Assembly (NCBI RefSeq): GCF_025370935.1
Contig: NC_133501.1
Span: forward strand, 1,230,293 to 1,294,292
Length of the DNA: 64,000 nucleotides
Source: Choristoneura fumiferana
Lineage: Eukaryota > Arthropoda > Insecta > Lepidoptera > Tortricidae
Direction: 5' to 3'
Under the pieces are notes generated by a model. That model was not told where the DNA came from, made no database searches, and saw nothing but the letters and a program-made list of their open reading frames with translations. Numbering within the stretch: position 1 is the stretch's first letter; each line of letters starts with the position of its first letter. Shown one piece after another: positions 43,467-56,900 of the stretch. Made by a program: the position numbers and the translations under genes.

Positions 43467-43787
43467 CAGGGCCGGATTTAGGGGAGGGCATCCGAGGCTA
43501 CAGTCCAGGGGCCTCCAAAAGAGGGGCAACATGAAATTAGACAAAATATACTAATTAATTATACATATTACACAATGCAGTTATTTTAGCTATCAGAGTG
43601 TGCCAGCTGTCGGCAAGCACGTCGGCATCCCGGCTCAGCACGATAGCGTTGAGTATTGATGGCGAGCGGCGCCAGGCGCGATACCGGCGCGGCGCGTTTT
43701 ACCTCTACCTATAGTAATTTGTACAATTGTTCATTTTATTTGGAAAATAGTTTTTGGGGGCCTCCACCACCCCTAAATCCGGCCCTG
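43467..43787. mobile_element. hAT-like MITE, perfect 8-bp target duplication
   Basis: Ends CAGGGCCGGATTTAGGGG and CCCCTAAATCCGGCCCTG. ATAGGATA at 43459-43466 and again at 43788-43795. 321 bp, no ORF. Confidence 0.9.
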
Positions 43788-44027
43788 ATAGGATAGATAG
43801 TGAGGATAGGCTAGAAAAACATACACAGGAAGTTGATAAAATAACTGTTTTATTAATTAAAACTAAACACACTCCATACTTAAAAGAAAAGCTTCCTTAA
43901 AGCTAATTCGCTATATTACACTAGAGCACGATCTCCTCGTCTAAAGGAACACTTGTCTATTGGTCCGCCAGGCCACGTTTCACGACCAGCCCATCCATGT
44001 CATGTTCCGGTTTAGTTCCGGGGAAAT

Positions 44028-44706
44028 CGTTCCGATTTGGTAGCTACCTACATAATGCGAAAATCGTTCCGATTTGGTAGCTAGTTACAAGATGCGAAAA
44101 TCGTTCCGATTTGGTAGCTAGTTACAAGATGCGAAAATCGTTCCGATTTGGTAGGTAGCTACAAGATGTGAAAATCATTCCGATTCGGTAGCTAACTACA
44201 AGATGGGGTAATCGTGCCGATTTGATAGCTAGCTATAGGTAGATTCATTCACGATGACGCGTGCCGTAGTTCTTATTACAATGTCATTAATGGTTAATTT
44301 TGACAAAATCACGCGTCTTCGTGGATGGCACTAGGTATACAAGATTTGAAAATCGTTCCCATTTCGTAGCTACCTACAAGATGCGAAAATAGTTCCGATT
44401 CGGTAGCCAGCTACAAGATGTGAAAATCGTTCCGACTTGGTAGCTAGCTACAAGATGTGATAATCGTTCTGATATGGTAGCTAGCTACAAGATGTGGTAA
44501 TCGTGCCGATTTGATAGCTAGCTATCGGTAGATTCATCCACGATGACGCGTGCCGTAGTTCTAACTACAATGTCATTAATGGCTAATTTTGACAAGATCA
44601 CGCGTCTTCGTGGATGGCACTAGGTACGAGTATACAAGATTTGAAAATCGTTCCCATTTGATAGCTACCTACAAGATGCGAAAATTGTTCCGATTTGGCA
44701 GCGAGC
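44028..44706. repeat. Two-level minisatellite downstream of gene 1 copy B
   Basis: 36-39-bp units (AAAATCGTTCCGATTTGG TAGCTAG plus CTACAAGATG) in runs, set within a longer unit of about 300 bp carrying GATGACGCGTGCCGTAGTTC and ACGCGTCTTCGTGGATGGC, seen twice. It ends 80 bp from the stop of gene 1. Confidence 0.85.
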
Positions 44707-44785
44707 GATTTGAAATTGCGAGTAGGTATTTTGTCTGTGTTATTTTAATCTACTGTCCTTTTGGTCCACTAGTGCCTGTTTTTTT

Positions 44786-44938
44786 TTATATGGGGGGCGG
44801 GAGGGGGGCGTGCGCGCCGTGTTTGTTCCGCTCGTGGCTACGCAGAGCGCTCTCGTAGCTGAATCCGACGCCGCACGCGCACTTGTACGGACGCTGCCCG
44901 GTGTGGGTGTTCATGTGATCCAACAGCGTGCGCCTTTT
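44786..44938 (-). CDS. Gene 1 copy B, terminal exon 12
   Basis: Too short for simple ORF scans. Reverse-strand acceptor TTATTTCCAG, then KRRTLLDHMNTH, which completes the finger begun by CDVCGKTYE at the end of exon 11 (phase 0, C-x2-C-x12-H-x3-H). A TGQRPYK linker follows, then a last finger with C-A-C in place of C-x2-C, a short proline-rich tail (APLPPPI) and TAA. It lies 3.2 kb from exon 11; the intron holds SINEs and MITEs. Confidence 0.85.
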   Translation of the reverse strand, partial: KRRTLLDHMNTHTGQRPYKCACGVGFSYESALRSHERNKHGAHAPLPPPI

Positions 44939-47900
44939 CTGGAAATAAATATTAAATTTACATGGGGTCTGTTAAGTAGCAGAACGCACCCTAAGTGCGT
45001 TCCTTTAGGATCACCTTATCTGTGGTCCGCGCGCTCTATAACTGCAAAATACTGTTTTACTCATACGCCAAGACCGGACCTCAAGACAGTCGTAACTAAC
45101 AGGGTCGTGGCCTTTCATAGTTTCCATAGAGAGAATTATTTTCCATAGAGGGTGGAGGTGTACCAAGTCCGGACAAGAAAGATGGAAGTTCTATGTAATC
45201 GGGGTTGAAAAACTTCGGTAGCGTGATTTATGTAGCATTTTCTCTATTTGATTACTAGATGGTCAATTTAATTGTAAGTGTGCCCTTCCTTTTTTTTTCA
45301 GAATTAGGTAAGTAATTCTGCGTTCTTCTCTCAGAATCACGAGCATGAGACACATGTCAATTTGTGTATGGGAAATCTGTCATTTGATTGCAATCGGAAC
45401 CGACGGAAACCGATGTATCAATCAATTATTCCAGTGGTATTGTAGGGGTATGGCACGCAGCACGGAATGCTGAGGACCTGGTTTCGATTCCCAGCGCTGG
45501 TCTCTTTTACTGGTTTTTCTGTGCATCCATGTCTCAGTTTGTATGTTCGATATCAATGATTGTATTAATTGAGTGAAATTTTCATATAAGTAGGAACATT
45601 CATATGGAACTTTATTATTTAGTGAGTCAATCAAGTTTTTATTAGAGTTGTTATTCTGTCCCGTGAATCAGGAGACATAGTGAATACACTTAGTTCACAC
45701 AAAGCGCACAATAAATAGGTATATACGAACTTTTCCGATAAAATACACTCTAAAACTATTATGTACTGCATCAGTATTCACTTATAGTCTGTTAGCCAAG
45801 GGACTTTGTTCTGCAAGGCGCAGGCATAAGCTGAGTCGCTTTCCCTTTTGATAGTTTGATTGTACTTATTATTTGTTATGTGCCTATCTATAAATTGTAA
45901 GCAAACTATTGAATAAATATCTTTTATTATTATTCTTATAAATACCACGCACAGGACTTATCACGCTAGCACACACGAGTAATATTTACCTCGACGTTTC
46001 GGCAACATTACAGTGGCCGTGGTCACGAGTAGATTGAAGTGTGGGGTGACAAATAAAAATGACCAAGTGCGGGTAGTTTGTGATACGAGTGCCGGTACTA
46101 TTTGTAATTAAGTGCGAGTAGTTCTGAGGACTCGCGCTGCTAGGCAGACTTGACACCCCACACTTCGGTCTACTCGTGACCACGGCCACTGTAATGTTGC
46201 CGAAACGTCGAGGTAAATATTACTCGTGTGTGTTAGCGTGATAAGTCCTGGGCATGGTATTTTGACTATGAGTGAAAATCGCGAAAGTTTAAGGGGCTGT
46301 TTCACCATCCATTGATTAGTGTCAAATGACGGTTAAATGTGATGCCGTCTCTATTTGTTTTGTTCGAATAGACGGAGACGGCATCACATTTAACCGTCAT
46401 TTAACACTAATCAATGGATGGTGAAACAGCCTCTAAGACGCATTATTCACTTACCGTCCGGACCCACCGCCGACGATGTTAGTAGCAGTCGCACATTTTC
46501 ACATTGCCGGGAGACAGCTGCCAAAGAGAATAGAATCACTAAAGTGCAAAACACAGGACGGCAACGGGTCGGGTCGGGCGTGCAAGGGGCTATTACATGG
46601 CTGTATACCGGTTGGGCCTTTTAACAGGAGCAAATAATTAAAACATAGATCGTACACGTCAAACTGAACGACATAAAAAAATAATTGAGTTTTTAAATTT
46701 CCCTTTTTCATACAAAATAAATAGTATCGAAAATACAAACTGAGACATGGATGACAGAAAAATCAGAAAGAGACCAGCACTGGGAATCGAACCCAGGTCC
46801 TCAGTAATCCGTGCTGCGTGCTATAACCCCTACACCACTGCTGGACAGGAATCTAGACAAGATTTTTTTTTATATCTCAGGTTAAGATTGGTTTTTTGGA
46901 ACCTTTTTGTATTTTTTATTTCATTTCCAAATTTTTTGTTACTTTTACGGTCATCCCGTAAAACCTATATCGAAAATACAAACTGAAATATAGATGCACA
47001 GAAAAACTAGAAAAATAAGACCAGCGCTGGTCTTATTTTTCTGGTTTTTTCGATATCTCAGGTTGCTTATTTCTACTATGCTACTTAAGCAGCAGCATTA
47101 TCGACACCTATGTTTCGTCGAGACGAATTGCTGAGGACTTGGGTTCGTTTCCCAGTGCTGGTCTTTTTTTCTGGTTTTTCTGTGCATCCATGTCTCAGTT
47201 TGTATTTTCGATATGGGTTAACGGGATACCCGTAAAAGTAGCAAATTTGGAGTTGAAATATAAAAAATACAAAAGGACTCCAAAAAAGTATTAAGCCGCG
47301 TACCCACTAGAGGCAGCCTCGAGCCGAGCGGCTGTCTGGCTCCGAGGCCGAGCAAGTGGAGAAGCTGCCTCGACCTGAGGCGAATTCGTCGCGGCGATCC
47401 GAGCCAATATTTTGTCACTTTTTTTGCCGTGCTCAAAGGAGTCTCAGTCCGAACCCTGCATTTGATGGGCGTGTGTGGCTCGCACGATGCGGATCAAGAT
47501 ACCTGTCGCCTCGGATTGATCCGCAACGTGCCTCGAGCCCATGCCTCAGACCGAGCAGCCTCAAGCTGAGGCTGTTTGCTTCAAGTCGAGGCAGCTAGGC
47601 TTCTGCAGGTGGTAGGACCTTGTGCAAGGCCCACCCGGATTGCTACCACCATCTTGCTCGCTAATCCTGCCGTGAAGCAGCAGTGCTTGCACTGTTGTGT
47701 TTCGGCGTGGAGAGTAAGACAGCCGGTGAAATTACTGGCACGTGAGGTATCCCATCTTAGGCCTCTAGGTTGGCAACGCGTCTGCAATACCCCTGGTGTT
47801 GCAGATGTTTATGGGCGGTGGTGATCTCTTACCATCAGGCGACCCACTTGCTCGTTTGCAAGTTTGTTAGTTGAATAAAAAATAAATTAATCGATTTACT

Positions 47901-50900
47901 GAAAATTTTAATTATTTTGCAACAGGTATAGGTTTTCACATCACTAAATGTCTGTGGTCGGGTTAATGGCGTCTCTGTTTACACTTTTTATAAATTGGAT
48001 TGAAATACAATATACACGATATGTGACGATATTTAGATTTATTTCAAACTATACTGACAGTGGGACCGGAGGAAAGCTACTGAATCTCCGGAGTGCATAA
48101 CCGTCGTAAGTGTCACGTAACGCAAGCTATGCATTCCTGTGCGCCTGCTTCTATTCCTTGCATGTTACCGTGCGCGTGCGCTCACCTCATAGGTCTTCCC
48201 GCAGACGTCGCAGACCTTATTCTTGCGCACGAGCCGGCTGCCGTGCGCGCGCCGCTCGTGCTTCTTGCGGGACAGCATCGTGAAGAAGCCCTGCCAACAA
48301 GAAAGTTATGCATTACTGCGGCTTTGCACGCGTCAATCATTAAATCCAGTAGATGAATGGAAATTACGGGATTTTACAAAATTCCCTCATAGATCCACCC
48401 TTGCCCATTTATCAGTCTGTCAGTAATCAAAGTCAAACACCCCGCTCCCCCTCCCTCCTGGATCCACCCTCGCCCATTTTTCAGTCTGTCAGTAATCAAA
48501 GTCAAACACTCCACTCCCCCTCCTGGATCCCCCCCTTGCCTCTTCGTCCGTCTGTCTGTCAGTGCACGCACCTTCCCGCAGTGGTCGCACAGGTACTTCC
48601 TCTCTCGCTCGTGCACGGCGTCCCTATGGTTCTGGAGTGAGGCGGCGTCCAGGAAGCCCCGCCCGCATTCCGAGCAGTGGAACCTGAACAAAACAAATAA
48701 ATGAATAAAAAACATGGGACAATTAACACCTAATGATCTAGCCCCAATGTGCCCATACTAAGCAAAGCTTGTATCATGTAGCTTGAGTTTGATCCCCGGC
48801 CGGGGCATAGGTATATATTTTTATGAATATGGATGTTTGTTATCAGGTCTTGGACGTTTAACTTGACTAGACACGCTCCCGCGTGTCTAGATGTATTTAA
48901 GTATGCATTTATCTATATATTTATCCGTTGCCTAGTATCCATAATCACCCATAATACAAGATTTGCCTGTTTGGGACTAAGGACGTCTTGTAGGCTTTTT
49001 TAAATCTCGATTTAAGGCTGCTGTAAACTGTCAGTTTACAGTTCTTGTACGGATCTGACAGGACTTAAGACCACTTAAACCTAGATTAAAAAGGCTGCAA
49101 GTGGACGTAAGTCAATGAGGGCTAAAAGACAGGCGAAATATCGATAGATGGCGCTAGTACCGTGACGTTTTATTGCAGCGATAAATCTGGTCACGTGACC
49201 CCATTTTGAAGGTGATTTTGAATTTCCCGCGACTCAAAAGATGGCTTCTTGCAGGAATGATCTTGGCCTTGGAAGCTGATCTCCTCATTTATTAGCAGTC
49301 GTGGCAGTGGTACAAAACTAAATTGGAGTGAATGAAAAAAAAAATAAGTGTTTTTTCCCGAAATTGAAGAGGTTTTTTTTTTATTCCAGCGATAAAGCTC
49401 AACATTTTCAGCTTTATCCCTATATGTCACGTGACCAGATTTGACACCGGAAACAAGCGTCGAGCTCATTTTCTCATATAGTTATTAGCCAATAGCAAGC
49501 AAGACCGTAACCTCACGATACTAACGCCATCTATCGATATTTCGCCTGTCTTTTAGCCCTCATTGGTGTGAACAGTCCCATGATATACATTTATTTTAGT
49601 TCTCAGTAAACCATCGTTCATCTTATTATCTTACTTCATCGCCTCGTGGGTCGCGTGTCGGACGGTGTTCTTGAAGTGAGCGCGGTATCTGTACTTGTTC
49701 TTGTATTCCACGTTGCATTCCACACAGTATGTCTGGTCTCCCACCTGGAAGACAACATCGGAGTTACCTCATCAATTGATCTATCGATCGAAAGAAGGAT
49801 TATCGGTCAATGTTGACCGATCGTGTTTATTACAAAAAAAGGTATTGCCACATCAATCAACTGTCGATCGTTGGTAGAATACATGCAGTGGCGTAGCTAC
49901 CAGAGGACTAGGCGGGGCAGTGCCCCTAGGCCCCCAAGCTTAGGGGGCCTCTCGGACTCAGGAAAATTGGAGAACTTCAAACTCGGAACACGATAAACAC
50001 GGAACAAGCGATTTTAAATAGTTTAGTTGGGGCCCTAGTTTATTTTTTGCCCCAGGGCCTTTGGTTACTTAGCTACGCCACTGAATACATGACATATTTT
50101 TATTTTATTTAAAGAAATATACATACTGTAATATAATATACTGTAACTAGAACACTTTAGAAAAAAACAAAAAAAAACGGGTTAACTATCTCCAAGCTTT
50201 TAATTTCACGAAAATTAAAATAACTGAGAAGGTTTTAACTAAAATTAAATACCTACTCATGCATGGGTCAGGGAGCTGGCAATTATTTGACATTTCCATG
50301 GGACACGGAGCTATCAATTTTTTTATATTTCATGGGAGCGATAACGCGTGTAAACACAGGTCATAAATTATAAAGCGGCAATTGCACTGAGTCGTTCGCC
50401 GCATGCTGCATGCAGCAACCGCAAAAGTGTAAATTACACGGTAGTCTGCCCCATTCGGCGAGCGACAACTGCCACCGCCTTAATATGGCCGCCGCAGTAG
50501 ATGGACTGACTAATGTAAAGACGACGGTCGTTCGCTGAAGTAGTTTGAAACAAATTCTGCGACCGCATTAGGTGAACGACGCAGTGTAATGAGGGCTATC
50601 GCGAATGAATTCGCCGTTAGAGGCGCTAGTGTAGCGTGAGGTCTCCGAAATGTCAAATCTCATAGTTTTTGGGTGAGCTACGCGGGTTTATTTATAATAA
50701 GGTTTTTTTGTGAATATTTTGCATAACCTGAAATTAATTATGGCAATTATGCGTTACGGGGCAATAAATGTCTGTGTTTTGAGACAGTTTTGTCTTTCGG
50801 AAACTTTTGTCCTCCCTTTTTTTCCGAACAAAACGGGACTAAGCAACACTGTGATTGCTGGATATTATTATGGTACGGTTTTAAGGTGTTTTAAATATGA

Positions 50901-53900
50901 TTTCAATCTAAACTTCGTTTTAACGCCCGTAATAACAGACTCTGAAAGCCACACTTAAAAACCTCACGCAACAGTGCGCCATCTAGTGAGACAAAAAACG
51001 ATAGCCCTCATTGCCGCTTAAAGCATAATCACGTTTCTGCAGTTCTTGATGTGGTCCTGCAAGCCACTGTTTCCCTTGCACTGCAGCCCGCACGAGTCGC
51101 ACTCCAGCAACGGCAGATTTTTATGCATCCGCCTGGAACAACAACATCATCGTCATCATCTCGAAATACAAACTGAAATATAGAAGAAAAACCAGAAAGA
51201 TAAGACCAGCGCTGGGAATCGAACCCAGGTCCTCGGCATTCCGTGCCACGTGCTATACCTCAACACCACCACTGGACAGTGATACAGACACGAATTTCTC
51301 CTATGCACCACATATCTCAGCTTGTTTGTTTTCTTATTTAGTCAGACACTAGCGACATCTATGCTGTAGCCCTCATCGAGAAACTTTCAGCACTCCATTG
51401 GAACTAACCGTTATTAAGCAATCAAATGAAGATTGTTTTTTGGAATCTTTTTGTATTTTTATTTCAATTCCAAATTTTTTGCTATTTTTTGCTGTAATGA
51501 AATATGGCACACAGGTATACCCTGGATTAACATATAAGCTACTTTTATCCCGAAATAATGTATGGTTCCCGTGGGATCAAAAAGTTTTAAACTACATACT
51601 AATTCTGCGCGAGCGAAGCCGCGGGCAAAAGCAATCAAAAAATATTGAATATTTAAGTACAATACAATACAATACAATACAAAGACTCTTTATTGTACAC
51701 CAGGCATAGTAAGCGATACAGACAACAAATTATTAAAATTACAAGTGAGCAATAGGCGGCCTTATCGCTTAAGAGCGATCTCTTCCAAGCAACCTTGTTA
51801 AGTACTAAGTACCTTTACATTTTTAAGTAGTTTTTTTTAAGTACTTTCTTGTATGGAGTAACAGAGCCCTAAATACATAGTAGGTATACCTTCCGCCGCC
51901 TAACTTTGCCAAAAAGTTCATTGCCCCGACTAGTACCACAAAAACTATAAAGGTACAATTCCAATAATTGAATAGGCACTATACCGTTAAGCGATTCGAC
52001 CACAATCCGGGAGTATCTCATGGGTCAAAACTTTTAGGCAGATTTTTATGGCGCGTGGTAAGGCCGTGGTGGCCTAGTGGTTTAGGTAAGCCGTGGTGAC
52101 CCCGGGTGGCACCTCTGAGTTTTTCGAAATTCATGTGCGGAATTACATTTAATATATACCACGAGCTTTGCGGTGAAGGAAAAACATCGTGAGGAAACCT
52201 GCACAAACCTGCGAAGCAATTTAATGGTGCGTGTGAAGTTCCCAATCCGCACTGGGCCCGCGTGGGAACTATGGCCCAAGCCCTCTTGTTCTAAGAGGAG
52301 GCCTGTGCCCAGCAGTGGGACGTATATAGGCTGGGATGGATATGGAGCGTGGTGTAGTAAAGAGTCGAGGTGGACTTACATCATGTGTTTCTTGACGAAG
52401 CTGCGCAGCAGGATGCCGCACTCCGGACACTTCCGCGCCAGGTGGCACATCCGGTGCCGCATCAGCTTGTACGGGTCCCTGCCCACACATCATCGGCATC
52501 AGACACATTGTTAACAAGAGGGAATATTACGCGCAGGGGGCGACACTAGCACAAACCGTAAACAAAACGCCATGACAACGACAGTTCTCTATACACAGTC
52601 ACGAGCATTCAAATTTGGGACGCACTTAAGATCGAATATATGTCATTTTGTATGACAATTCAAAGGGTTTTTTTTTACGAAATGGGTCCCAAATTAACGC
52701 TCGTGTCCGTACACGGTGTAACATGAGGAAACTGAATAATTGTATCAACGTATTCCTGAGGTCGTAAGAAGCAAAAAATTTTATATTATGAACCTAGGTC
52801 GGACTATGCGTTTTTAATACTTTTTAACATTTTGTATGGGTACGCTTTACTTAATGTCGACCGTACCCGTACAAAATTAAATTTAAAATGGATGAGAAAA
52901 AAATACACCCCCACTTTACGTCTATGGGAGGTACCCTAAAAAATGTTTTTTTTAATTTTTTATTGTACCATTTTGTCGGCATAGTTTACATATATATCCG
53001 TTCAAAATTACAGCTTTCTAGCATTGATAGACATAGTCCCTGAGCAAAGCCGCTGACGGGCAGACAGACAGACATGGCGAAAACTATAAGGGTTCCGTTT
53101 TTACCATTTTGGCTCATGAATAGACTGTTCAATTTATTCGATTTCCTCATGTTACACCGTGAAGTTTGTCGCCATGACGGATCACGACATAACATATATT
53201 TTTTAGTAACAAAATAACATGATATTTACATCGATAGAACGCCATTGAGTGGAATAATAATAATACATCGATATAAATTATAGAGCTAAATTTCCAAAAA
53301 TGTGGCATCCTATGGACATTTAAAAGACATTTTGAAAAACATTCAAAAAACTGTTTACGATTTGTGCTGCTGCATTCTGACGGTCTTGCGATTAGTTTAG
53401 GCTGCGGCTCCACCGAAGCGGAGACGAGCGGAGCGGAGACACGTGTAGGGATCGAGCAATCATATTAATTGAGTCCACATCTCGTCTCCGCCTCATTATC
53501 ATCATGCCCCAGCCAGACTCTCGCGAGGCGCCTCCTGGAGGCTCTCGGCACGAGTCTTGGCGAGTGGAGGCTCCAGTGGAGGATCCACACTCTCGATTTA
53601 TTCTGTTGCCTGCTACGTCTATTACAAGATGGAGACTGAAGTGACTGCGTTAGCTACTTTATGTGCCTACCAATATTATAATGTCTTGCGTTTATATCAC
53701 CTAAGTAAAAAAAGGAAGCCAAAACGGGGAAGATGGTGGATGACGTCAATACACCACCAGCAGTTAATAACAAAGTGAGCGAGCGCGAGAGTGTGGTTGA
53801 TTCCCTCGGCTCACCCCCTCGCGTCCTTAGACTCGCGCCCGGAAAACCGACACAAATCGGAGGGACAGCGAGGCGAGGCGAGGGAAGACGAGGCGACACG

Positions 53901-56900
53901 AGCGCACCGTCCTCACTCTCGTACTCGCGTCCCCTCGTGTAGCCTCGTGGAGAGTCTGGATGGGGCATCAGACGTGTAGGGATTGGTCGATCCCTGGACC
54001 GACTCACTGGAACTCGCGGTCGCACTGGTCGCAGAGCAAGGAGGCGACGGGCACGCCGTGGCTCGCCGCGCAGTGGCGCCGCATGCCGTTCGTGCTGTCC
54101 CACTCGAACTCGCAGTAATTGCACTTCAGCAGCCTGAAACAATAGTTCATTGTGTCTTAAGGGCGGTAAATAAGGAATTACGAACGAGAGTCTATTAGGC
54201 ATTAATGAAATGAGTCGATGTTCGTAATTCTAGTACCGCCCGTGCGACATATAATGTTTTTCATCACATTTGCGAGTAAAATTGTATATTTGTAATAAAA
54301 ATACTAATGTTTTTTTCAAAAATTGCCGGTACCGCTGACTGCGCTCTTGGCAGCACCAGCTCGGAGTGAAACGTGCTCGGAAGAATGTGCAATGCCGGCT
54401 TTGGGCTGCGTCTCCACCAGAGATTTGCGAGGAATGTGTTTATCATGATCATAAATATTTATATAATATAAAACAAAGTCGTGTTAGTTACACCATTTAT
54501 ATATGACTTAAGAACGGCTGGACCAATTTTCATGATGTTTGTGTTTTTTAATTTGTCTTCGTCAGGAATAGGATAATAAGTAATAAAAACATTGGCAAAT
54601 TTTCGAAAAAATAAAATAAAACAAAAAACATTTTCCCATACAAAACGTTCATGGTTTTTCCTTCCGGCGGTCTGTCAAGACCCTTTATCACGGGAACGGT
54701 TGGAGATATCGAGTTGAAATTAAAACCATATACATAAATCTATTGTCCCTTGAAGCTGTGAAAAAATCAAATTTCTAAGTTAACTTAAAACCGTAACCAA
54801 ACTCCTCCGAAACGGCTAGACCGGTTTTTTTTTGTGTATTCAGTAGGCCAAAGAATAGGACGTAAACTATTTTTCATATTTCGTACGCGGACGGAGTCGC
54901 GGGCAACAGCAACAGTAGATAAATATAAACTTAAATACTCAAGACTCAAGTACAAACATTCGTATTCATCATACAAATATTTGCCCGTCACGCACCCTTC
55001 GTAGTCAGGGTCACTAACAACTTAGCCATCCGGTTGTCTTATAATTTTTCACACCTCTCCTTCAGAAAAGTAACTTTTCCTCCCTGACGAGAGGGAGCAA
55101 AGTGCAACTTTTCTGTTCAAGCTTTTGTAAGTGTTTTATTGCAAATGCCATTTTTTTGAAATTGATAATCGTAAAGCTATGCCATTTTCTATGCTGGTTG
55201 TTCTTTAATAATATCTAGAATTATTTTTTTCAAGTTTCTTGATGCTCGGTGTGAAAAGTTGTATGCAAAATTATTTTTATCTTGGGCGTTAACACTTGAA
55301 TCCCTCATTACGCTCAGGATTCTATTGCAGTTTCAATGTACGCCCTCGCCGTAAATACACCATTTTGCTCCCTTGTGACACAAATAACTATTTATTTATT
55401 CCCTTACTTGTAATGTTTTTCCTTGTGAGCCTCCAAAGCTTCATCGTCGTGGAACCGGAGCTGGCAAATCAGGCAGGTTTTCTCGCCATAATCCTGTAGA
55501 TAACATCACACTGTTAACCACAGGCGTCCTCTCACAATACGAGGACGTGAGTTCGCTTCAAATATTAAAGTAGTTTATGCAACTGTTACGTAAATAATAA
55601 AGGCCCTTAAAACACGAGTGTGGTTTTACGAAACGAAGCGCAGTCGAGTTTCATAAAAAGATCACATACATTATTTTATTTACACACATCACTAAATATA
55701 AATACTCTAACATAAGTTCAGATACCGATGGGTGAAAAATGACCTGCAGACCGATCAGTACAGATCGATTCACAAGTGCTGGCACGAATGGATTGAACAA
55801 AAGCAATGTCACTTAGACATTTTTGTTGGAAAAAGACAGATGCGTACCATTTTCATATTATGTGTGAAGTGTATTTAAATAGGTGACACACAGATCCTTT
55901 CATTTATTTACATTCAATCCATTCGTGTCAGCTGTTGTGAATCGATCTGTAGGTATGTAAACGAGTTGTGAAAGATTTTTTTAAATATCTTTCAGATATA
56001 AGAAGAACCTGTGTTATAGTTTAACCCATATTAAGGCTACTGATTACTAATGCATGTGGAAAAACATTGAAACTCGAAAAAAAAATTACATGGAGATAAA
56101 GTTTTCTTGCGACTCAACTTCCAAACATTTTTTTTAATATTTTTCCACTCGTATCGTATTAGTAATTAGTAGTCTTAGGGGCTGTTTCACCATCCATTGA
56201 TTAGTGTTAACTGACGGTTAAATGTGATGCCGTCTTTTTATTTGTTTTGTTCAAATAGACGGAGACGGCATCACAGCAGCCCCTTAGACTGTGTTTCCAC
56301 AGAGATGTGCGGGGATGTGTTTCGAGGAATGTGTTTTTTATTAACCAATAGAAACGCTTCATTTACCTCGCCTCGCACAGCACATCTCTAGTGGAAACAG
56401 CTGAGCGGAGCGAGGCGAGGTAAATGAAGCGTTCCTATTGGTTCATGAAAAACACATTCGTCACAACACATCTTCCCACATCTCTGGCCCTTTACTACGA
56501 ATTGCAAAATACGAACTTCGTGTCTTGCCGTCCCGCTGACTCTTACACTATTTAATACGAGAGTGAGAGCGACGGTACGATAAGAACTTCGATTATCGAA
56601 TTTCGTAGTAGCCGCCCTGGTTGAAACGTAGCCTTAATGTGGTTAAATTATCGTACAGGGTTTTTTAACCCTTTCACCGCCACGGTCGGCAAAACGCGAC
56701 AGCTGAAAATCGTGCCAAAGGCGCTATGTTGGCATTACGATTTTTTTGGCGATTTTCCGATTTTTTTGTCGGTTTTTCGATTTTTTTGTCGTCTGTGGCC
56801 GACCGTGGCGTTCAAAAGGTTAATAACACCATGTATATGCGGAAAATGATGATATTACCTGAGTATGACCTTTCATATGCGCAGTATAGGTTCTCTGGGT

